DNA from: Acanthaster planci
Lineage: Eukaryota > Echinodermata > Asteroidea > Valvatida > Acanthasteridae
NCBI RefSeq assembly: GCF_001949145.1
Contig: NW_019091388.1
Coordinates: 431,212-495,211 of the forward strand
DNA: 64,000 nt
Reading direction: 5' to 3'
A program made the translations under genes and the position numbers. Shown piece by piece: positions 11,115-26,100 of the stretch. Below the pieces are notes generated by a model. It worked only from the letters and a program-made list of their open reading frames with translations, did not search any database and had not been told where the DNA came from. Each line of letters begins with the position of its first letter. Positions within the stretch are counted from its first letter, which is position 1.

Positions 11115-14100
11115 GTAAAACTAAGGATAGGCTGGCAACAGTATCAAGAACGTGTAGACATTAACGAGAAAACATTAGAGAACAAACTTGCTCTGTGTTT
11201 CTTGTACCATGCAAGCAATCACTACTTTGTAGCTGCCGAACCCAGTAGAAGACACGAAATAAATAATTTCGCCAGTTAGATAGCATGATGGTGAAAGCAA
11301 CTGCTTCATGATGAGACGTTTTGCGAAACTGTTAAGTGCGGTGTTCTTCACCTATCTCTATCCAGCCACAATTATATGCGTACAAGAACGTTAATCTCAA
11401 GGGCCATTCTGCGCGTTATTCTATAGTCTTAATCGTGTCAAGGTGGTGAAGAGCAGCATGCGAAAGTATGGACTGGTCCTTAAAACTTGATTTTAAATGT
11501 ATCTTAAATTTGTGCTTCATTCAACTCAAGCTTATTTTTTCCTGTTTTTTGTGTTGCTGTTTTAGAATGTAATTCGGCAACTTTTTGGTTTCATGCTAGT
11601 GCGAATTCCTATATTCATAACCAAGACTGTTTTGTCGTTCCAACATTCGCTTTGTGCTCAAAAACTGCCGAGAATATCTATATTCTGCTAACTTAAATGT
11701 ATGTTTCTCTGACGAATATTATTGTTCCGCAAGTATATGACAATATACGCCAAAAAATACATAATGTAATATATGTCTTTAGGAAACGTTTCCAGTAACG
11801 AGTGTGATTTTGCGTTCACAAGTTGAAACGAAAACCAGACCTGTGCACCGTCTTCCCCAAATGACATCACAGCGACAGCACCCTCAGTTGTCCTGAAAGT
11901 AGAGTCAATTTGGAATGTTTAAAAAAAGTGAGACTTTAATACATCTGAATCAAAAAAGATATCAAATATTTTTCTCTCACATTAAATTTTTTTTTTAAGT
12001 TGCACAAAAAGTGCATCAAAGGAAATTCATTGTGTGGACCTTTGAAGATCATTATAAGCTATTTACGGTTGAACTTGGCATGTAAGCTTATTGAGAGATT
12101 GGAAAGTGTATTTTTAGCTAGTTCCTCTGTAATATAACAGGGAACAGGCTTAAAGATTGTTAAAAGTGTAAGAAGCTATATTCTCTTGCAAAACAAAATT
12201 GAGAACTTTACGGTTGTTGTCTACGGCTGCAGGGACATTGCTGCACACGCTGCTGGCGTACTTTCTAAGTTTTGTCAGTCAGTGACTCTAAATGGCTCTA
12301 TTGAAATACGAATAATCTGCGAATGCTCTGGAAGCTGAATTTCGACAGAGCAAGCCCGCCGTGTAAAAAATTAGTCAGCGTGCCGTATGACAGGATGCAG
12401 ATTAATTTTTGGAAATGCCCCTGTTCCGGTTAAGGGGGAAAGTATGCAGCATGCAAGCTTGAGCTGTTCGTTGATGTTACAACAGGACACTGTTGATTGA
12501 TGGGATTTGTCTTGCCATGTAAAGGAACACTACGTGAAAATCTACATGTGAATATTTTGTTTTGTGAATATTTTACCGAGCCCTTTGAATCATATTGAAA
12601 TTCCACAATTTTTCTCTTTGTTTACCAACTGCTGTTTTATTGTTTAGTGCACCTCCCAACATTGCCTCTACAGAGCTCTGTTGGAAATGGTAACAAGTGT
12701 GGCCTAATGACACAAATCTTTTCTGTTTCAGTGTCCACAAAGTGACTTTTTAACGTCTATAACGTGGTATTAATTCAGGCAAGAACATGATTATGTTATG
12801 GCCCACGATTTTTCTCTTCTGCTTCTACAAATTATGAACTCAAAACTAAATAGACCATTTCTAGAAGGTAATTTCATTTGACCACGATAGTGGCGTATCC
12901 ATGGTTTGGGGTCAAAGCGGGATGAAAATGGATTTTGTTTCTGAAAATGACAGTCCAAGTTTTCTTCATCCGTGAAAATTTAGGTGATAATACTATTTAG
13001 AAAGTAATGGCACTTTTAATTCCTGAAAACACCAAAATAGAATATAAAAATCTAAAATATCTATTCGCTGAATACGTCAATGGACCACAAGCTGTCCAAA
13101 GGTGCATTTGTCATATTGTGTTATATTTGTTTGTGTCATAACCCCTTTCAAATGAACTCTTTGCAGTTTAGAGGTCTAGTGCTTAAAACGCAGACGTAAA
13201 GGTAAATGTAACAAAGTTGATATTCCATTTCAAAATATATTTTGAAAATTTGCTTGTATTGCGTACAGCATCCTTTCAATCAACGCCGAAAAATGAGCGA
13301 TAACACAAAACGCTTTGTTTTGTTTCGTGTTTGTTATCTAAAAGATCATACACGGTTTTCCCGGATTAATTCGGGCATTTTATTAAACAATGTTTCACGT
13401 TGAATCGCAGTAATGCAAAAATAATTTCATGTAGTGATGAACGGAATGTGCCACTCCATTAAGGTATGTTCCATTCCATAAAACTATGTTCCTTTCATTC
13501 AAGCAAAGTCGAGTGTAATGAAACAATGTTCAATCTTTGACCTTATGGAATTATTCTAACCACTCAACTCATAAGCATTATTGTTATTTGTGCATCAAAA
13601 TGAGACATTGGAGTTAGAGCTTTAAACAAAGGAGCCAAAATCAACACAAGTAAATGAAATACTGTTAATTGATAATTTCCTCCTTTAAAAATATATTCCT
13701 ATACAACTCCCCTCTAGGTTCGCTCTGGTCATGAGATGATCCGAGAGACTTTCAAGAAAGTGGAATGCATCCGATTTGTACCAAGTACGAAATCCCAGGG
13801 CGTGTAAGTGATCTCTTAGGATATTCACAAAGTATACCTGTAGGGATCAATTTGAATGCTAAATTGTATTGCATTGTGACTGACAGTTTTAGTATAAACT
13901 TCACTGAGTTTTTCTTTAACATCATTATAACATGGGAGTTGAGTTGACCTAATTATGATTTCCGCACTAGCCAGCACGGGGATCAAGGCTTCAACCCATC
14001 TCGGTCTCCTTTCCCAAATTTCAGTCCTCATAGCTGGGGGTCTGCTCCGACTAGTTTTTCACAGAGATTATTCATATGGCATGCAAGTAAGCAGTATTTA

Positions 14101-17100
14101 TCCCGAGGAGGGGATAGTACTTAGTAGCACACAAGCCATTACAGCGTTCAGTCAGTTCTGAGGCATTTTGTATCTCCTCTTCCCTATTTTCTTTATTTCT
14201 TGTATTTTTGTAGTTTCTGCTTTCTTTTTTTTTCTTTTTAATGTTAATTTCCCAGGAGGCCTCTTGTCCCCACTGGGCTCACTCTGCACGAAATGGTCAG
14301 TTAGGTTCTTTATAACAACACAGTTTACTTGGGAGGAATTTGGTAAACTTTTAATCAGTGATAAGAAATGGGGAAAGGTGCAACGCGGTGACTTGTGAGC
14401 CCAATGAAGCCCTCGATTCGTGAAAGGATGATTTCTTTTGCAGGTGCCTGTGTGGTCGTGTTTTTGAGCACCACATCCCTGAGTGTGTGGAAGGCGAGCC
14501 GGGCGAGATTTGGGACCCAGATGATGGGCGATATACGAGACGGTCCCCCACCGATGCTTTCGGGGAGGTAGAGTTCCAAGGGGTTTGGACCTCCACACGG
14601 GCAAAGGTATATTATGTAAATATTCAACAGGCTTGCGTGTTTTGTTGGGTTGGGTTAGGTTGAAAAGAAAAGTAACCTTTCCAAACAGAGGTTATAAAGA
14701 CTGAAGCCATCAAAATTTGTTTTGTATCTTGCTTTCGGGTAGTATGTCCGCGTTGCTCACGACACACAGGCCTCTGACATCTTGGACCTCCTCACTAATA
14801 TTTGGAACTTGCCCCTTCCTAAACTCCTGATTGAAGTGACTGGGGGAGCGAAGGATTTTGTCCTGCAACCTAAGCTAAGGCGGGTGTTCCGAAAGGGTAT
14901 TGTGAAGGTAGCTGAGTCCACGGATGCTTGGATCTTGACTGGAGGAACCAATACTGGTAAGGAGAATAGAGGTCATGGGCTCTGTGGCTAAGTACACCCT
15001 CATGAGTAACAAAATGCCAGTTGGACCACTGAACGTCACTTAGGGCAGTTCATAAGGCACGAGCCCACGGAAAATAAGGCCTTTGGGACCCCTTTGTTTG
15101 TATAAGCATGACAACTAATACAAGCACATTTAGCGTACTGCTGCCTCCCTCCTCCCTGTATGCACGGTCAACGTATCCGCCCTGAGCTGAAGTGCACCCC
15201 CAATCGGCGAAAGAAAGACAGGTGGTTACAAGCGTGTTCTTTCTTTATTGTTTACGCAAAATAAATGGAAAAGGTCGTAATTACCTTTCTTTAACATAAT
15301 CATGTATTACACGGACCCAAAGCCATTTCCATAAAGTCCCGATATCGTAGTAAAAAAAACGCCTTTGAAAGGTTAAGCATGAATAGGTTCACGAATTGCA
15401 TAATCAACAAATATGGAGGTGGAAACAGAAGAAATAAAGTAAGATAAGCAACTGTGCGCGTATAATTATAATGTGGAATCACAAGAACGAATTTTGACTC
15501 AATAAACCGACTAAAACCGAGGGAGAGACTAAACTGGTAGACCCTTCCAGACCACAAACGCAGCGACTACTAATCTCAACAAAGGGACAGGCGCGCACGC
15601 CCATCTCAGACCGAACAAAAGAGGCCCCAGTTACTAGAATTTTTCAGAGCTATAAAACAAAATTTTTTTTAAACTGGTGCGCATCAAGTTGCCGGTAAGA
15701 TTCATTATGAAAGGCCACTGGGCCGTCATTAAGTCAGTCTCCAAAACTCTAATGCTTCAGGTTTGACCTCCAAAGATGCCACCTGGTGACTTCTACCTCT
15801 CAGTCTCAACAGGCTATTGTTGCGCACCCGCAAATCTCCGGGAATTCTAGCGCCCCGTAGTTTTACTCGTTCTCGGTCCGTGCATTTCTCAGGGTCTCTT
15901 ATTTAGCTCAGCTATGCATTATGGACATGTAGCAGAGACGCTAATTTTGTATTAAGTTATTCATGCTGTACTCTGGCGTGATCGCGTGTTCCTTCACTCC
16001 TTTATCCTTGTGTTTTCTCTGCTCAGTTTTAGCATGTCGAAATTCCCCTCCATGTGGCTGCGTGGTTGGGCGTGGTGGTTCCCTGAAATGCTAATGTCCA
16101 GTAACCTCAAACTTTGTAACTGTCAATCATTCGCCACAGATGACCGGGTAAGCACTTTCATGCACCCGGCTCTACACTTTGTACAGTGACTTCTTATTCT
16201 GTATTTCACCTTTTTAAACACGACACTTAGATTCTTGCGCACGACTCTAGCAGGAAGTCATGTGACCCTTTGAGATGGAAGATTTTCATTGGTTGAGCTA
16301 TTCAGCGACGCTCATATTTTATTAATTCCTAAGCCTCTAGAATCCTATAAATAGAGCAGATTTTCCTTAGCTCGTCGGTCATGTGCGGTGGACCAAACCC
16401 TTATTGCGAGAGCGGAACTTAACGTAGTGCGGCGGTTGGACCCTTACCGAGAGAAGTGCGATAGTAACCATTCTTATGGCGAAGAAATGTAACCATATGA
16501 ATGGCCAGCTAGCTTAGCTTGGACCGATGCGAGAGCGTTACGAATTAGCCAGGGTGCTAGTGAGAGTCGTAGCGGCCTGTCACCGCTACGTCCGAACCGA
16601 TTGCTGGGCGAGACACCCCCGTGTCCCTCGCCACCCTTGTCCTGCTAACTAGCCCAATCCTCCCCGTCTCTACGCTGAGCCAATGGTACACAGTGCGGCG
16701 ATCTTATCATTGCGCTCAACACATTGCGGTCTGAGCGGCAGTGCGGTCGGTACATACCGGCGCTGGCCCCGTCCAGCCCTTGCTAGTCACCGTGGTGGTC
16801 CGGGACAGTCCCACCACGGCCCGGCCTGATGAGCGTAGCCTAGCTGTGCGATACTAGACACACGTACCGTACCCACTCCGTCTGACTTGCATTTCCAATG
16901 GTCCTGTCAAACCGTAGTTTAGTTACACTCGTATACAACTTCGCCTTTCTGTAACTTTGCCTTTTGTGTGTTGTATTATGTTAAGCTACACCTTCTTCAA
17001 ATCCATATTGAATTTTGATGAAGAGAAGTGAGAGCAATAAACCAACCATACAGTTTGACTGTCACCCAAACCCCTTGTTTCATGTCCACCCTTTAATAAA

Positions 17101-20100
17101 TTGTTGACCCCAAATATCACATCCCGTAGACACTAATGAAGTCCATGCTACCATCGACTTGATATTTAGGGAACGCAACACTATTTAGTTATCAACCCAG
17201 TCTTTTCCTCAGTTGGCGTAAATTTTAAAATAGGCATTGCGCGCGTTAACTTTGAATAAAATTTGTTACACTGAATTATCTGATTGCACATAAACATGTG
17301 TGTTGGTGGGAGACGTCTGGGAAACCGTGGGACGCGGTATGAATTTATTTTTACACGGTCTCTGGACCGGCCTGTCCAGGTGAGTTCGTATCATTTCTCA
17401 GGGTTGCAGAGCCCTGAGTCCGTCCTAAGGTATATAATTGCTGCTCTGGTTGTCCCCTAGCCTCTACAGCTCTTAAAAACCACCAAAAGAACATCATAGA
17501 ACCGTGGGGGGGGGCGTTCTCTCAGGCTATCCCGATTTGAGGGGGGCCTCGCCACGCGCCAGCCAAGCCACACCACCACCACAACAACCCCCCCCCAACC
17601 AAAATAACACTTCAGCGACAGCCGAAAGAGGCCTTTGACAAGTTCCAGACAGCTGTCACTGATAAGAAACATTCCACTGTCTGCCCAGGCGTTGTCTTGT
17701 AAATAATTGATTAGTTTGTACACAAGGGGCCACTTAGCACACAGTCCTATGGGAATTGGCTGGAGACCGGCTGGATGTTTTTGTTTTTTCTGGCTGGGGG
17801 AGGCCCTGGCTGTAAAGTGACGTAACCAAGTTTTCAGCATGTACAGGTGTAGGGTATGATAAATGGTCGTTGCATTTGGTCGAAAAAAAAATTTACACGT
17901 TAATTAGCTCCAATGGACTCGCCAAAAGAGGCCACTAATGCTTGCCACGAATCACAAGGTATAGTAACAGTGCCCTTAGTCTGGGGAATTTAAATGAAGT
18001 TACTTCTTTTGAATTTACTTTTCTGACTTTCTGCAGTCGGTAGTTCTGAAAAGGGAGAGGAAAAAACTCAGCAATGTGACGTAAAGCCACATTTATAACG
18101 ATTACTTTGTAATTTTACATTGCATATAAGCCATTTCAAGTCCATAACTTTTAAAGGCCTAAAGGAAAAACCTGCTATCCTTAATTTTTTCTTTTTTTAA
18201 TTTTGGTAATTTTATGGGATTTATCCCACTTTATTACAATGTTTGTAAAAATTAACTGTGATAAAATTATTTTTTGGAAGAAACCGGGATGATACATTCT
18301 CTTGAGTTTGCAAGAGATTTTAGAATTTTCTTGTGTACAGGTAATTCAAAACAGCTTTGCCACTTGCATGGTAACTGATAGAGAACAAAGTTTTCTCATA
18401 ACCTTCTTATAATGGGATTTAATTGGGAGTCGCTTACAAGCCCTCCTCCGCAACTTAATTGCCATCGCGTCAGCACGTTTCAAGGCTCAAGCTAATGAAA
18501 GAAATTGGTTTCATACTTCTATTTTTATACTTCCTTATTTCTGCTTCTCGGCCCTCTTAAAAATGTATTCGATATTAACTACGTGGGTAAACTCAACAAA
18601 ATTAAATCCCAAAATCGTTGGTGACAGAAATTTGCCAAAACTTTACTGGATCATGCCAAGAGTCACAATTTTATCAAATTTTGTGCACAACTTTCGTCAG
18701 TCGTTTAAATAAAGTCTACTTGCTATGCAATTTACTGCAGAATGCCGGAGAACAAGTACAAAATTAAGTTTTCCCGCAGGGGCCTACGTATAAATAGTAA
18801 CTAACGCACGCGACAGGCTAGCCCACGATGTGCGTGCTGGGGACTCAGAATCACATCGAGTGAGCGTAGTGCGGGCACGCAGCTCGTATTTTCGTAACTC
18901 AGACTTTTCCAAAGATCAAATCCATTCCGAGCGCGTGTTTTTAAATGAAATTGACAGTCCTTGAGATTGACTGGTTCGTAAGTGACTTCGTCACAGAGGC
19001 GGACGCGCCACGATTTGCAGGCTCCTATTGAACGATCGCTGAAGATGCGCGTTAACTTCCGGTTCCATGGTTGCATGTAAACGACGACCAATGCAAACTC
19101 TATCCGCAGTACATGTGCAGTGGGTGTAGTTTAAACTGAAGTGACGTCACACTTGCAAACCGGATAGGTAGAATTAGAGGGGACGCCAGACGCGTATAAT
19201 TGTCCCATTACGCGCGCATGTGTGCATGCATTGATCTCCATTATAACGTGTGCATGCTTTATGAGGCTAATACTCTCCCATCTCCGGTCTTCGAGCCTTT
19301 AAAAAGAGCTAAGGCAACAGAATGTGTTGTTTTTTTCCTGGCAGATTCTAGGAGGAAGAATGTGAATTATTATGTGAATATTGCCAAACTTTTCCGTTAA
19401 TTTGGAAATGAGGTTTTCTGTTGCTGATCCAGTGCTCATTAGCAGCGTCGAAAATGCTTGATTAATCCGCTCCGAGCGGAACAAAAGAGGGGGTATTTGG
19501 GGGGTTGGTACTCACTACGCAGGCGCGCCATGAGGGGCTCACGCTGAGTACGCGTAATTAATTTACTACGGCATGTATGGTCTCTGCGTACACGCAGAAA
19601 GCGAGCAAGAACCCGCTTGTAACCGCTTGTCTTTTCGCCCATTGGGGGTGCACTTCACTCGGAGCAGATCACAGACATGTAAACACATAGACTACCAGTC
19701 TTGGGCGTATAACCGTGATTTTAAAAAGCGTGGGCAAGCAGTGGGCGAACGATAAATGGCAGCACATTCACTGCAAATTGCGCGTGACCACTTAGATTGC
19801 ATGTATTCCTTACATGTGCTCCCAAAATACGTTCCCTTTTTACTCTTTGTTACGGCTATCTCTTTTTTTCAAATGTTGGAACCACATTGTTTCGAATCTG
19901 CATAGGTCGGATTAAGTAAACAGAGAATTTTTTGTCACAATCGGAAAATGGCTTAATAGAATTATATGCCTAGAATTCTTCAACTGTGTGTAAATTCCCT
20001 ATAAAGAACGGTGAAGTGGCCTATACCCAGCAAGAAATGAGACCGAGGGTAACCCCCCCATATGTCCAATCCCTATGCACATTCCAGACTATTGTTACTT

Positions 20101-23100
20101 AACACCCCCCCCCCAAGATGTCTGAAAGGAATTCCCCAGATTCCTGCGAGACAATGACCAACACAAAGCAAGGGAGGTTCTCTCCGTCTCATACCTTGCT
20201 GTATATGAATTTGCCCACGCTTTTGGATTTAGTCGGGTGTCGTCTCGGCTACGGTACCCCGCCGTTGTTTTGAATAAGAGCTGCCCGTCTATTTGTTTAT
20301 ATGTCTTGGGGCGGATACGGGCGATTCACAATAGTGTGCCTCCCAGAGTTTGCAACGCGTTGGCTAATCACAACGCGCGAAATCTGTCGGTCCTTTCCAA
20401 ATGTGTACTGGGTCGACGGATGAATTTTTTCACCAAGAGACTGGCATGTCTGCAAACATTCCCTAAATTGATGTCCAGCTAGAAAAAGGACAGCGGCCAA
20501 AGTGCCCATACTCACTGTACATAACAAAGGAACACTTCACCCTCTCCAATCACCCCCCCCCCGCATGTCACGGTGAAGTCGAATTTTTGCACCGGGCAGT
20601 GAAACATTAATGGCTGTCGACCTTCAGTGAAGTTAGTTAACTTAGTCCTTAAGGGCAAAGCCCGTCATTAAAACACGTCTTCAAATTTAAACAATTTCTA
20701 ACTCTCGCCAAACTATTTAATACTGTGCAATCGGTATTTCATTATACAACAGGATATTTTTCCCCGCTCGGCCAAAATCAAAGCGCTTCCTCGTGGTACT
20801 CCGGTGCTCCAGCAAACTGTGCCTGTCGGCTTACCAGTTCTCTGTTATAATAAGTCAAGAAAATGAAGCAATCAAAATCGTCGAAATCGGACCAGAGGTA
20901 TATCAACTGCTGATCAACAATGGCGTAACCAAAACAGAGAACACGGGGATAGCCAATGCAATGTCCACACGTCTCATTAACGGGTATCTGAGGCAAAGTG
21001 GGATCCACGCCCCCTCTCGAGTTGTGCTAGTAATCATAAATATATAAACCGAGGGGGGGGGAACGGTGTCAGCCTGATTAATCTGTCGGTGATATTATGT
21101 TTGTCAAAAACGGAGTATGGGTTCTTTTTTAAACGAAATTTTACAAAACAGCGCCAGGGATTAATATCCTCACTGCCCCAAATTACTCTTACAACCCTAT
21201 ATTATACTCAAACAAGAAATAATGCTTTATTCACCCTTGGGACCGACGAAGTCTGTAAAATAAGAAAAAGTATGTGCGTTGACGACTGCAGCCCGCACTG
21301 CGTGATCTCGTGCGCATGTAATTACATGGCAGCGTATCCGCTCCGAGCGGAACAAAAGAGGGTGTGTTTGAAAATGAAATGGACAGGCCTCTTTGTACCA
21401 ACCACAGACATAATAAACGCATTTATATGTCTGTGGTACCAACTCAACACATAGGCGTGCAAGTACATGTATATGCGCGTTTGACGCGAGCACGACGAGT
21501 ACGCGCAACGGAAGGTATAGTTTTTGCGCACACGCAGAACGCGTGCAAGAACCCGGTTGTAACCCATTGATCTCCATTATATAGACTGGATAGGACATCG
21601 CGTCCAAAACGCGTCCTGCTTGTGCGTATTTTCAGGAGGGTAAATAACGAGCGTTGCTAATTTTGTTGCGTGTACTTTCAAATGGAGTTTTTCAAAAACC
21701 GGTTGAGGTTTTTGTGCTTCAATCGTCAGATTTTGAAAAAAGCTGAATTCTGCACTTGAAATGGATGACTTTGGAAAGAATAAGGGTTGAGGTTCATACA
21801 GTAGTGAATTGCCGGAGATCAACGTCAAGTTTCGAAGAAGTAACAGAAGGAAATGTGAGTCGTACTTTTCAGTTTCAGAAAATTTCTCAAGTTGTACTTT
21901 ATAATGCTTAACTTTAAGGCTAAATAGGCCTACGAAATTTGTGACAGTCTATCTAGCCTATCAGGCTTTGTATATGAAACTTCACTATTTCCAAGTTGGG
22001 ACCGTCTGAAATGTTACTTATTGGCAAAAGTGGTTTCAAAAACTTAATGACTAATTTGTCGTTTAATTTCCCCAGATTTCACCGGAAAAATCTCCAAGAC
22101 AGCTATGATTTGTGTTTGTCGAATCTAAAGACGCACTGAACCCAAAATCGTGTGAATTCTTCTTCGGGGCAGAGATGAAACCAAAGTTAAAACCAGAGTG
22201 CTGACGTTTCTGTTGAATGAAGTTACAAACAAGGGAATTCAAAGTCAACGCAATGAAAGAAACATTGTCTACATAACAAAATTATTCGTTCTTAGTTAAA
22301 ACTGACTTTTTTTGCCGGCAAGTAATTTTTAAATGTAAATCTTTACGTCAGGTTGTGAACTCAGCTTTTAAGCTGATTAACAAGTGTCTGTTTTAAAAAC
22401 GGCATTAAGTTATGTTAATTTGGTCGCTCATTTAAAGGTGCGCTCACTTTGTGCTCACAGAAACGATTCTTACACTTCCGTATACCGTTTGTCAGTTTAC
22501 AATAAAATTTACTCAAGATATGAATGAATTTAAATTCGTACAATTTTTCCTTAGTCTATAATTAAAATCATTTTATTGATGATTTTTTTCAGTATTGGTT
22601 CATCCAAACTAGACGGAAAAACACATGAACAGTTCAGACATCATATTTACAAAACCTATTGCATGTCCTGTGGAATTTTCAAAGTTTTACACACTGAACA
22701 AATCACAATTGAACTGACCCAGAGTGAAAATATTGCTAAAGCGAGACTGTAGACAATAGGTGTAAAAATTGAATTAAAAACAAACACACACAAAACGGGT
22801 TATCATTATCACTTTCGAGTGGGTTAGTTATTAAGAAAATGGTCAGTTATTTCAGGAAATGATATTCTTGCATTTTCAGTTTATTTTTGGTTTGTTTTCG
22901 GGAGGGAGGCCGAGGGCTTAGCCATCATCCCATGAGAAAAAGGTTATGTTGACCAAAAATGCACAGCACACAGCATGACATTGCCCTCCTGAAGCGCCGC
23001 CATTGTTCTGCCGCGCATTTTGTGCACAGACAATGCGCGATGTCCTATCCGGTCTTTATAATGGAGATCAATGTTGTAACTACAGACATTATGAACGCAT

Positions 23101-26100
23101 AGACCGGTAGGTCCTATTCAAATAAAACTACAGGGGTTTTCGTAATCTGCGCGGCGCTCGAATAAAATGGGAAAATTCGCCCCTCGGTATGGGGAATTTA
23201 CGCATATAGTTGAAGGATTCCAGCCATGACATTCACTTCAAAATTGAGAGACTTACTTATTTAACGCCTTGGACCCTTACTGGGATAAAGGCCGCCTGTG
23301 AGAGACATCCAGAGAGCTCTGTCCTGTGCCCTTGCCTCAAGCTGTCTCCAGGTTATACCCAGTCTCTTGATGTCTGCCTGGAGGTTTCGTCGCCAAGTGT
23401 TTCTTGGTCGGCCTCTTTTCCTTTTTCCCTGGGGATTCCAAGTGAGCGCTTGTCATGCTGTATTTGTTTGATTTCCTGAGTGTGTGCCCCAGCCATCTAA
23501 ATTTCCTCCTCCCTATTTCATTTTCCATTGACGTTTGGTCTCCCAGAGGTCGGTGTTGCTGATCTTCTCTGGCCAGTGTATCCTCAGAATTTTCCTGAGA
23601 CAGCCGTTGCTAAAGATTTGTATCCTCTGAAGAGTAGTTTTTGCCATCCTCCATCTTTCTGATTTGTACAGGATTACTTCTTTCACATTGCAGCTAAAAA
23701 TCTTTTTTTTTTCTTTATTGAAAGTTCCCTCGGGTTCCATACTGTCTTGAGCTGTAGAAAGGCTGCTCGAGCCTCCCTAATCCTGACCTTAACATCTACA
23801 TCTCTCCCTCCCTCCCTGTTGATGATGCTTCCAAGGTTGATGAAGGAGTCCACCTCCTCGAGAGCATTTCCCTAAAGCAACACTGTGTCAGTACGCATGG
23901 TGTTCATCCTCATGACTTTGGTCTTTTTTGGATGGACGTTCAGGCCGACTAGTGCAGAGGAGTCCTTGAGTCTGGTTGTCTTGTCCTGCATCTGTTGAGG
24001 GTTGTGGGACAGTAGAGCCAAATCATCAGTTAAATCATCAAAGTCCAAGTAATCGAGCTGAGACAAAAGTGTCTACTGTATACCATTCCTTTTCTGGGCC
24101 ATTGTCGTCTTCATCACCCAGTCAATAATCAAAAGGAAAAGGAATGGAGACAAAGGCACCCTTGTCTCACTCTGGAACTGTCGTGTGAGCTGTCCCTCAT
24201 GGACGACTCTGCTGCTCATCCCATCATAGCAATACTGTATTAGGTGAACGATCTTCTGTGGTACTCTGTAGTGTGTCAAGAGTTTCCATAGAGTCGCTCT
24301 GTCCACACTGTCGAATGCCTTTTCGTAATCCACAAAGTTGATGTAGAGTAGTGAATTCCATTCCTGTGACAGCTCCACTATGATGCATAGTGTAGCAATC
24401 TGGTCAGTCTAGATCTGTTTTTCTCCTTAACCCTGCCTGCTGATCTCTGACCTGAGGGTCGACTGTGCTTTTCATCCTATCCAGAATGATCCTGTTGAAA
24501 ACCTTGCCTGGCACCAACAACAGGGTGATCCCTCTGTAGTTTAGTGCAGTGGCTGAGGACGCCCTTCTTCGAAAGCTTAATGAGGTAGCCCTCCTTCCAG
24601 TCGGCTGGGATCTCCTCCTTCTCCCATATCTTGCCAAACAACGGGTACAGAAGCTCCACTGTGGTATCCAGGTCTGTTTTGAGCGCTTGTCCAGGGATAC
24701 CGTCTGGGCCTGCTGCCTTGCCATTTTTTAACTTTAGCACTGCTTTCCTGATCCCACCCCAGCTCGGTCTCTCACAGTTAATTGATGGGGAGGTTGGACT
24801 CAGCTGGCAGGATAATAGGAGGGGGGGTGGAGTGGGTCGATTGAGGAGCTCTTCAAAATTCTCCGTCCATCTTTCTAGTTGCTTCTCCTTCTCGATGATG
24901 GTCCCACCTTGCTTGTTTTTGACCGGTCTCTCAGGCTTGGAGTACTTGCCGGAGAGTTTCCCGGTGATGTCGTACAGCTGCTTCATGTTGCCACTTCTGG
25001 CTGCCTGTTCTGCCTCCTCTGCCAGGATGTTCACGTAGGCTACCTTGTCTGCTTTAATGCTCTTCTTAACTTCCCGGTGTGATACTGTATATTACTCCTG
25101 TGTTCTAGCCTAAGCTCCCCTAGTACGTGCGTTTTTGACTGCAGTCTTCTTCCTCTTCTCTATCTTGCTGAGAGTGGAGGCCGAGGCGCAGTCCTTATGC
25201 TTGTGGTTCCTGTGGCCCACCATCTCCTCTTAATTTCATCTTAATGGCATCCCTGGTCCTGCTCCAATCTTTTTCCAGTGGCTCCTCCTCTTCCATCAAC
25301 TCCTGCAGCACAGGGAACCTGTTGGAGAGTGTCAGTCGGAAGCTCTGCCGCACTCTCTTGTCCCTCAGCTGTCCTACATCATAGCTGTGTCGCCTGCCTG
25401 TGGTTCCTGTGAAGTTCTTCCTCAGCTTCAGCTTCACTCTGGCGGTCAGCAGGTGGTGGTCGGATGCTGCATCAGCCCCTCTCCTCACTCTCACGTCCTG
25501 TAGCTACCAACGGAATTGTTATTGATGTACACGTGGTCTGTTTGATTTTCTGTGAAGTAATACGGTGACACCCATATGGCCTTATGGATCCTTTTGATGG
25601 AAAGTGCTGCCACCAATGACAGTTTTGTTGAGGGGACTGTAGTCTACGAACAACTATCCGTTGTTGCTCATCTAACCGAGACCATGTTGCCCCATCACCT
25701 CTTCAAACCCGGTGTTATCCTGTCCTACATGTATCTCGGCATTGAAATCACCCTTTAGCAAGGTGACATCCTCTCTGAGCACTTGTCCAATACGGCCTGG
25801 AGCTGGTGGTAGAAATGTTGTTTGTCCTCATCATCGCTGTCGTTAGTGGGGCGTAAAACTGAATAACGTTCAACTTGATTCTCTTCTCTACACCATATAA
25901 GCTCCACTCCCAGTTAGAATCCTGCAGTCTCCTGAAGAAAGACAGAGTACACTGTTCGAAACGTCGAGTTATTCCCCGGTTCTTCCCAGAACCACACATA
26001 CTCAAGAGATAAATTACATGGTGTTACCGCAATCTGTACTGTAAATCTTGATTCTCTTCTTCTTGGTGGCAAAAACTGCTCTGATGATCCTCGGTCCATG

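Noticed and set aside
11049-11279. Full 76-codon ORF as a separate small gene
   Set aside because: The first 22 codons end at a donor and fit exon 2 in phase; the rest has no motif.
14152-14627. Minus-strand ORFs of 81-150 codons
   Set aside because: Shadows of TRPM exon 3 on the opposite strand.
17457-17840. 127-codon - strand ORF
   Set aside because: Runs through G and C homopolymers; valine- and glycine-rich low-complexity product.
20793-21047. 84-codon ORF whose end resembles integrase-type helix-turn-helix proteins of DNA transposons
   Set aside because: The similarity is a few residues only and the next expected motif (HIDG...) is not found downstream.
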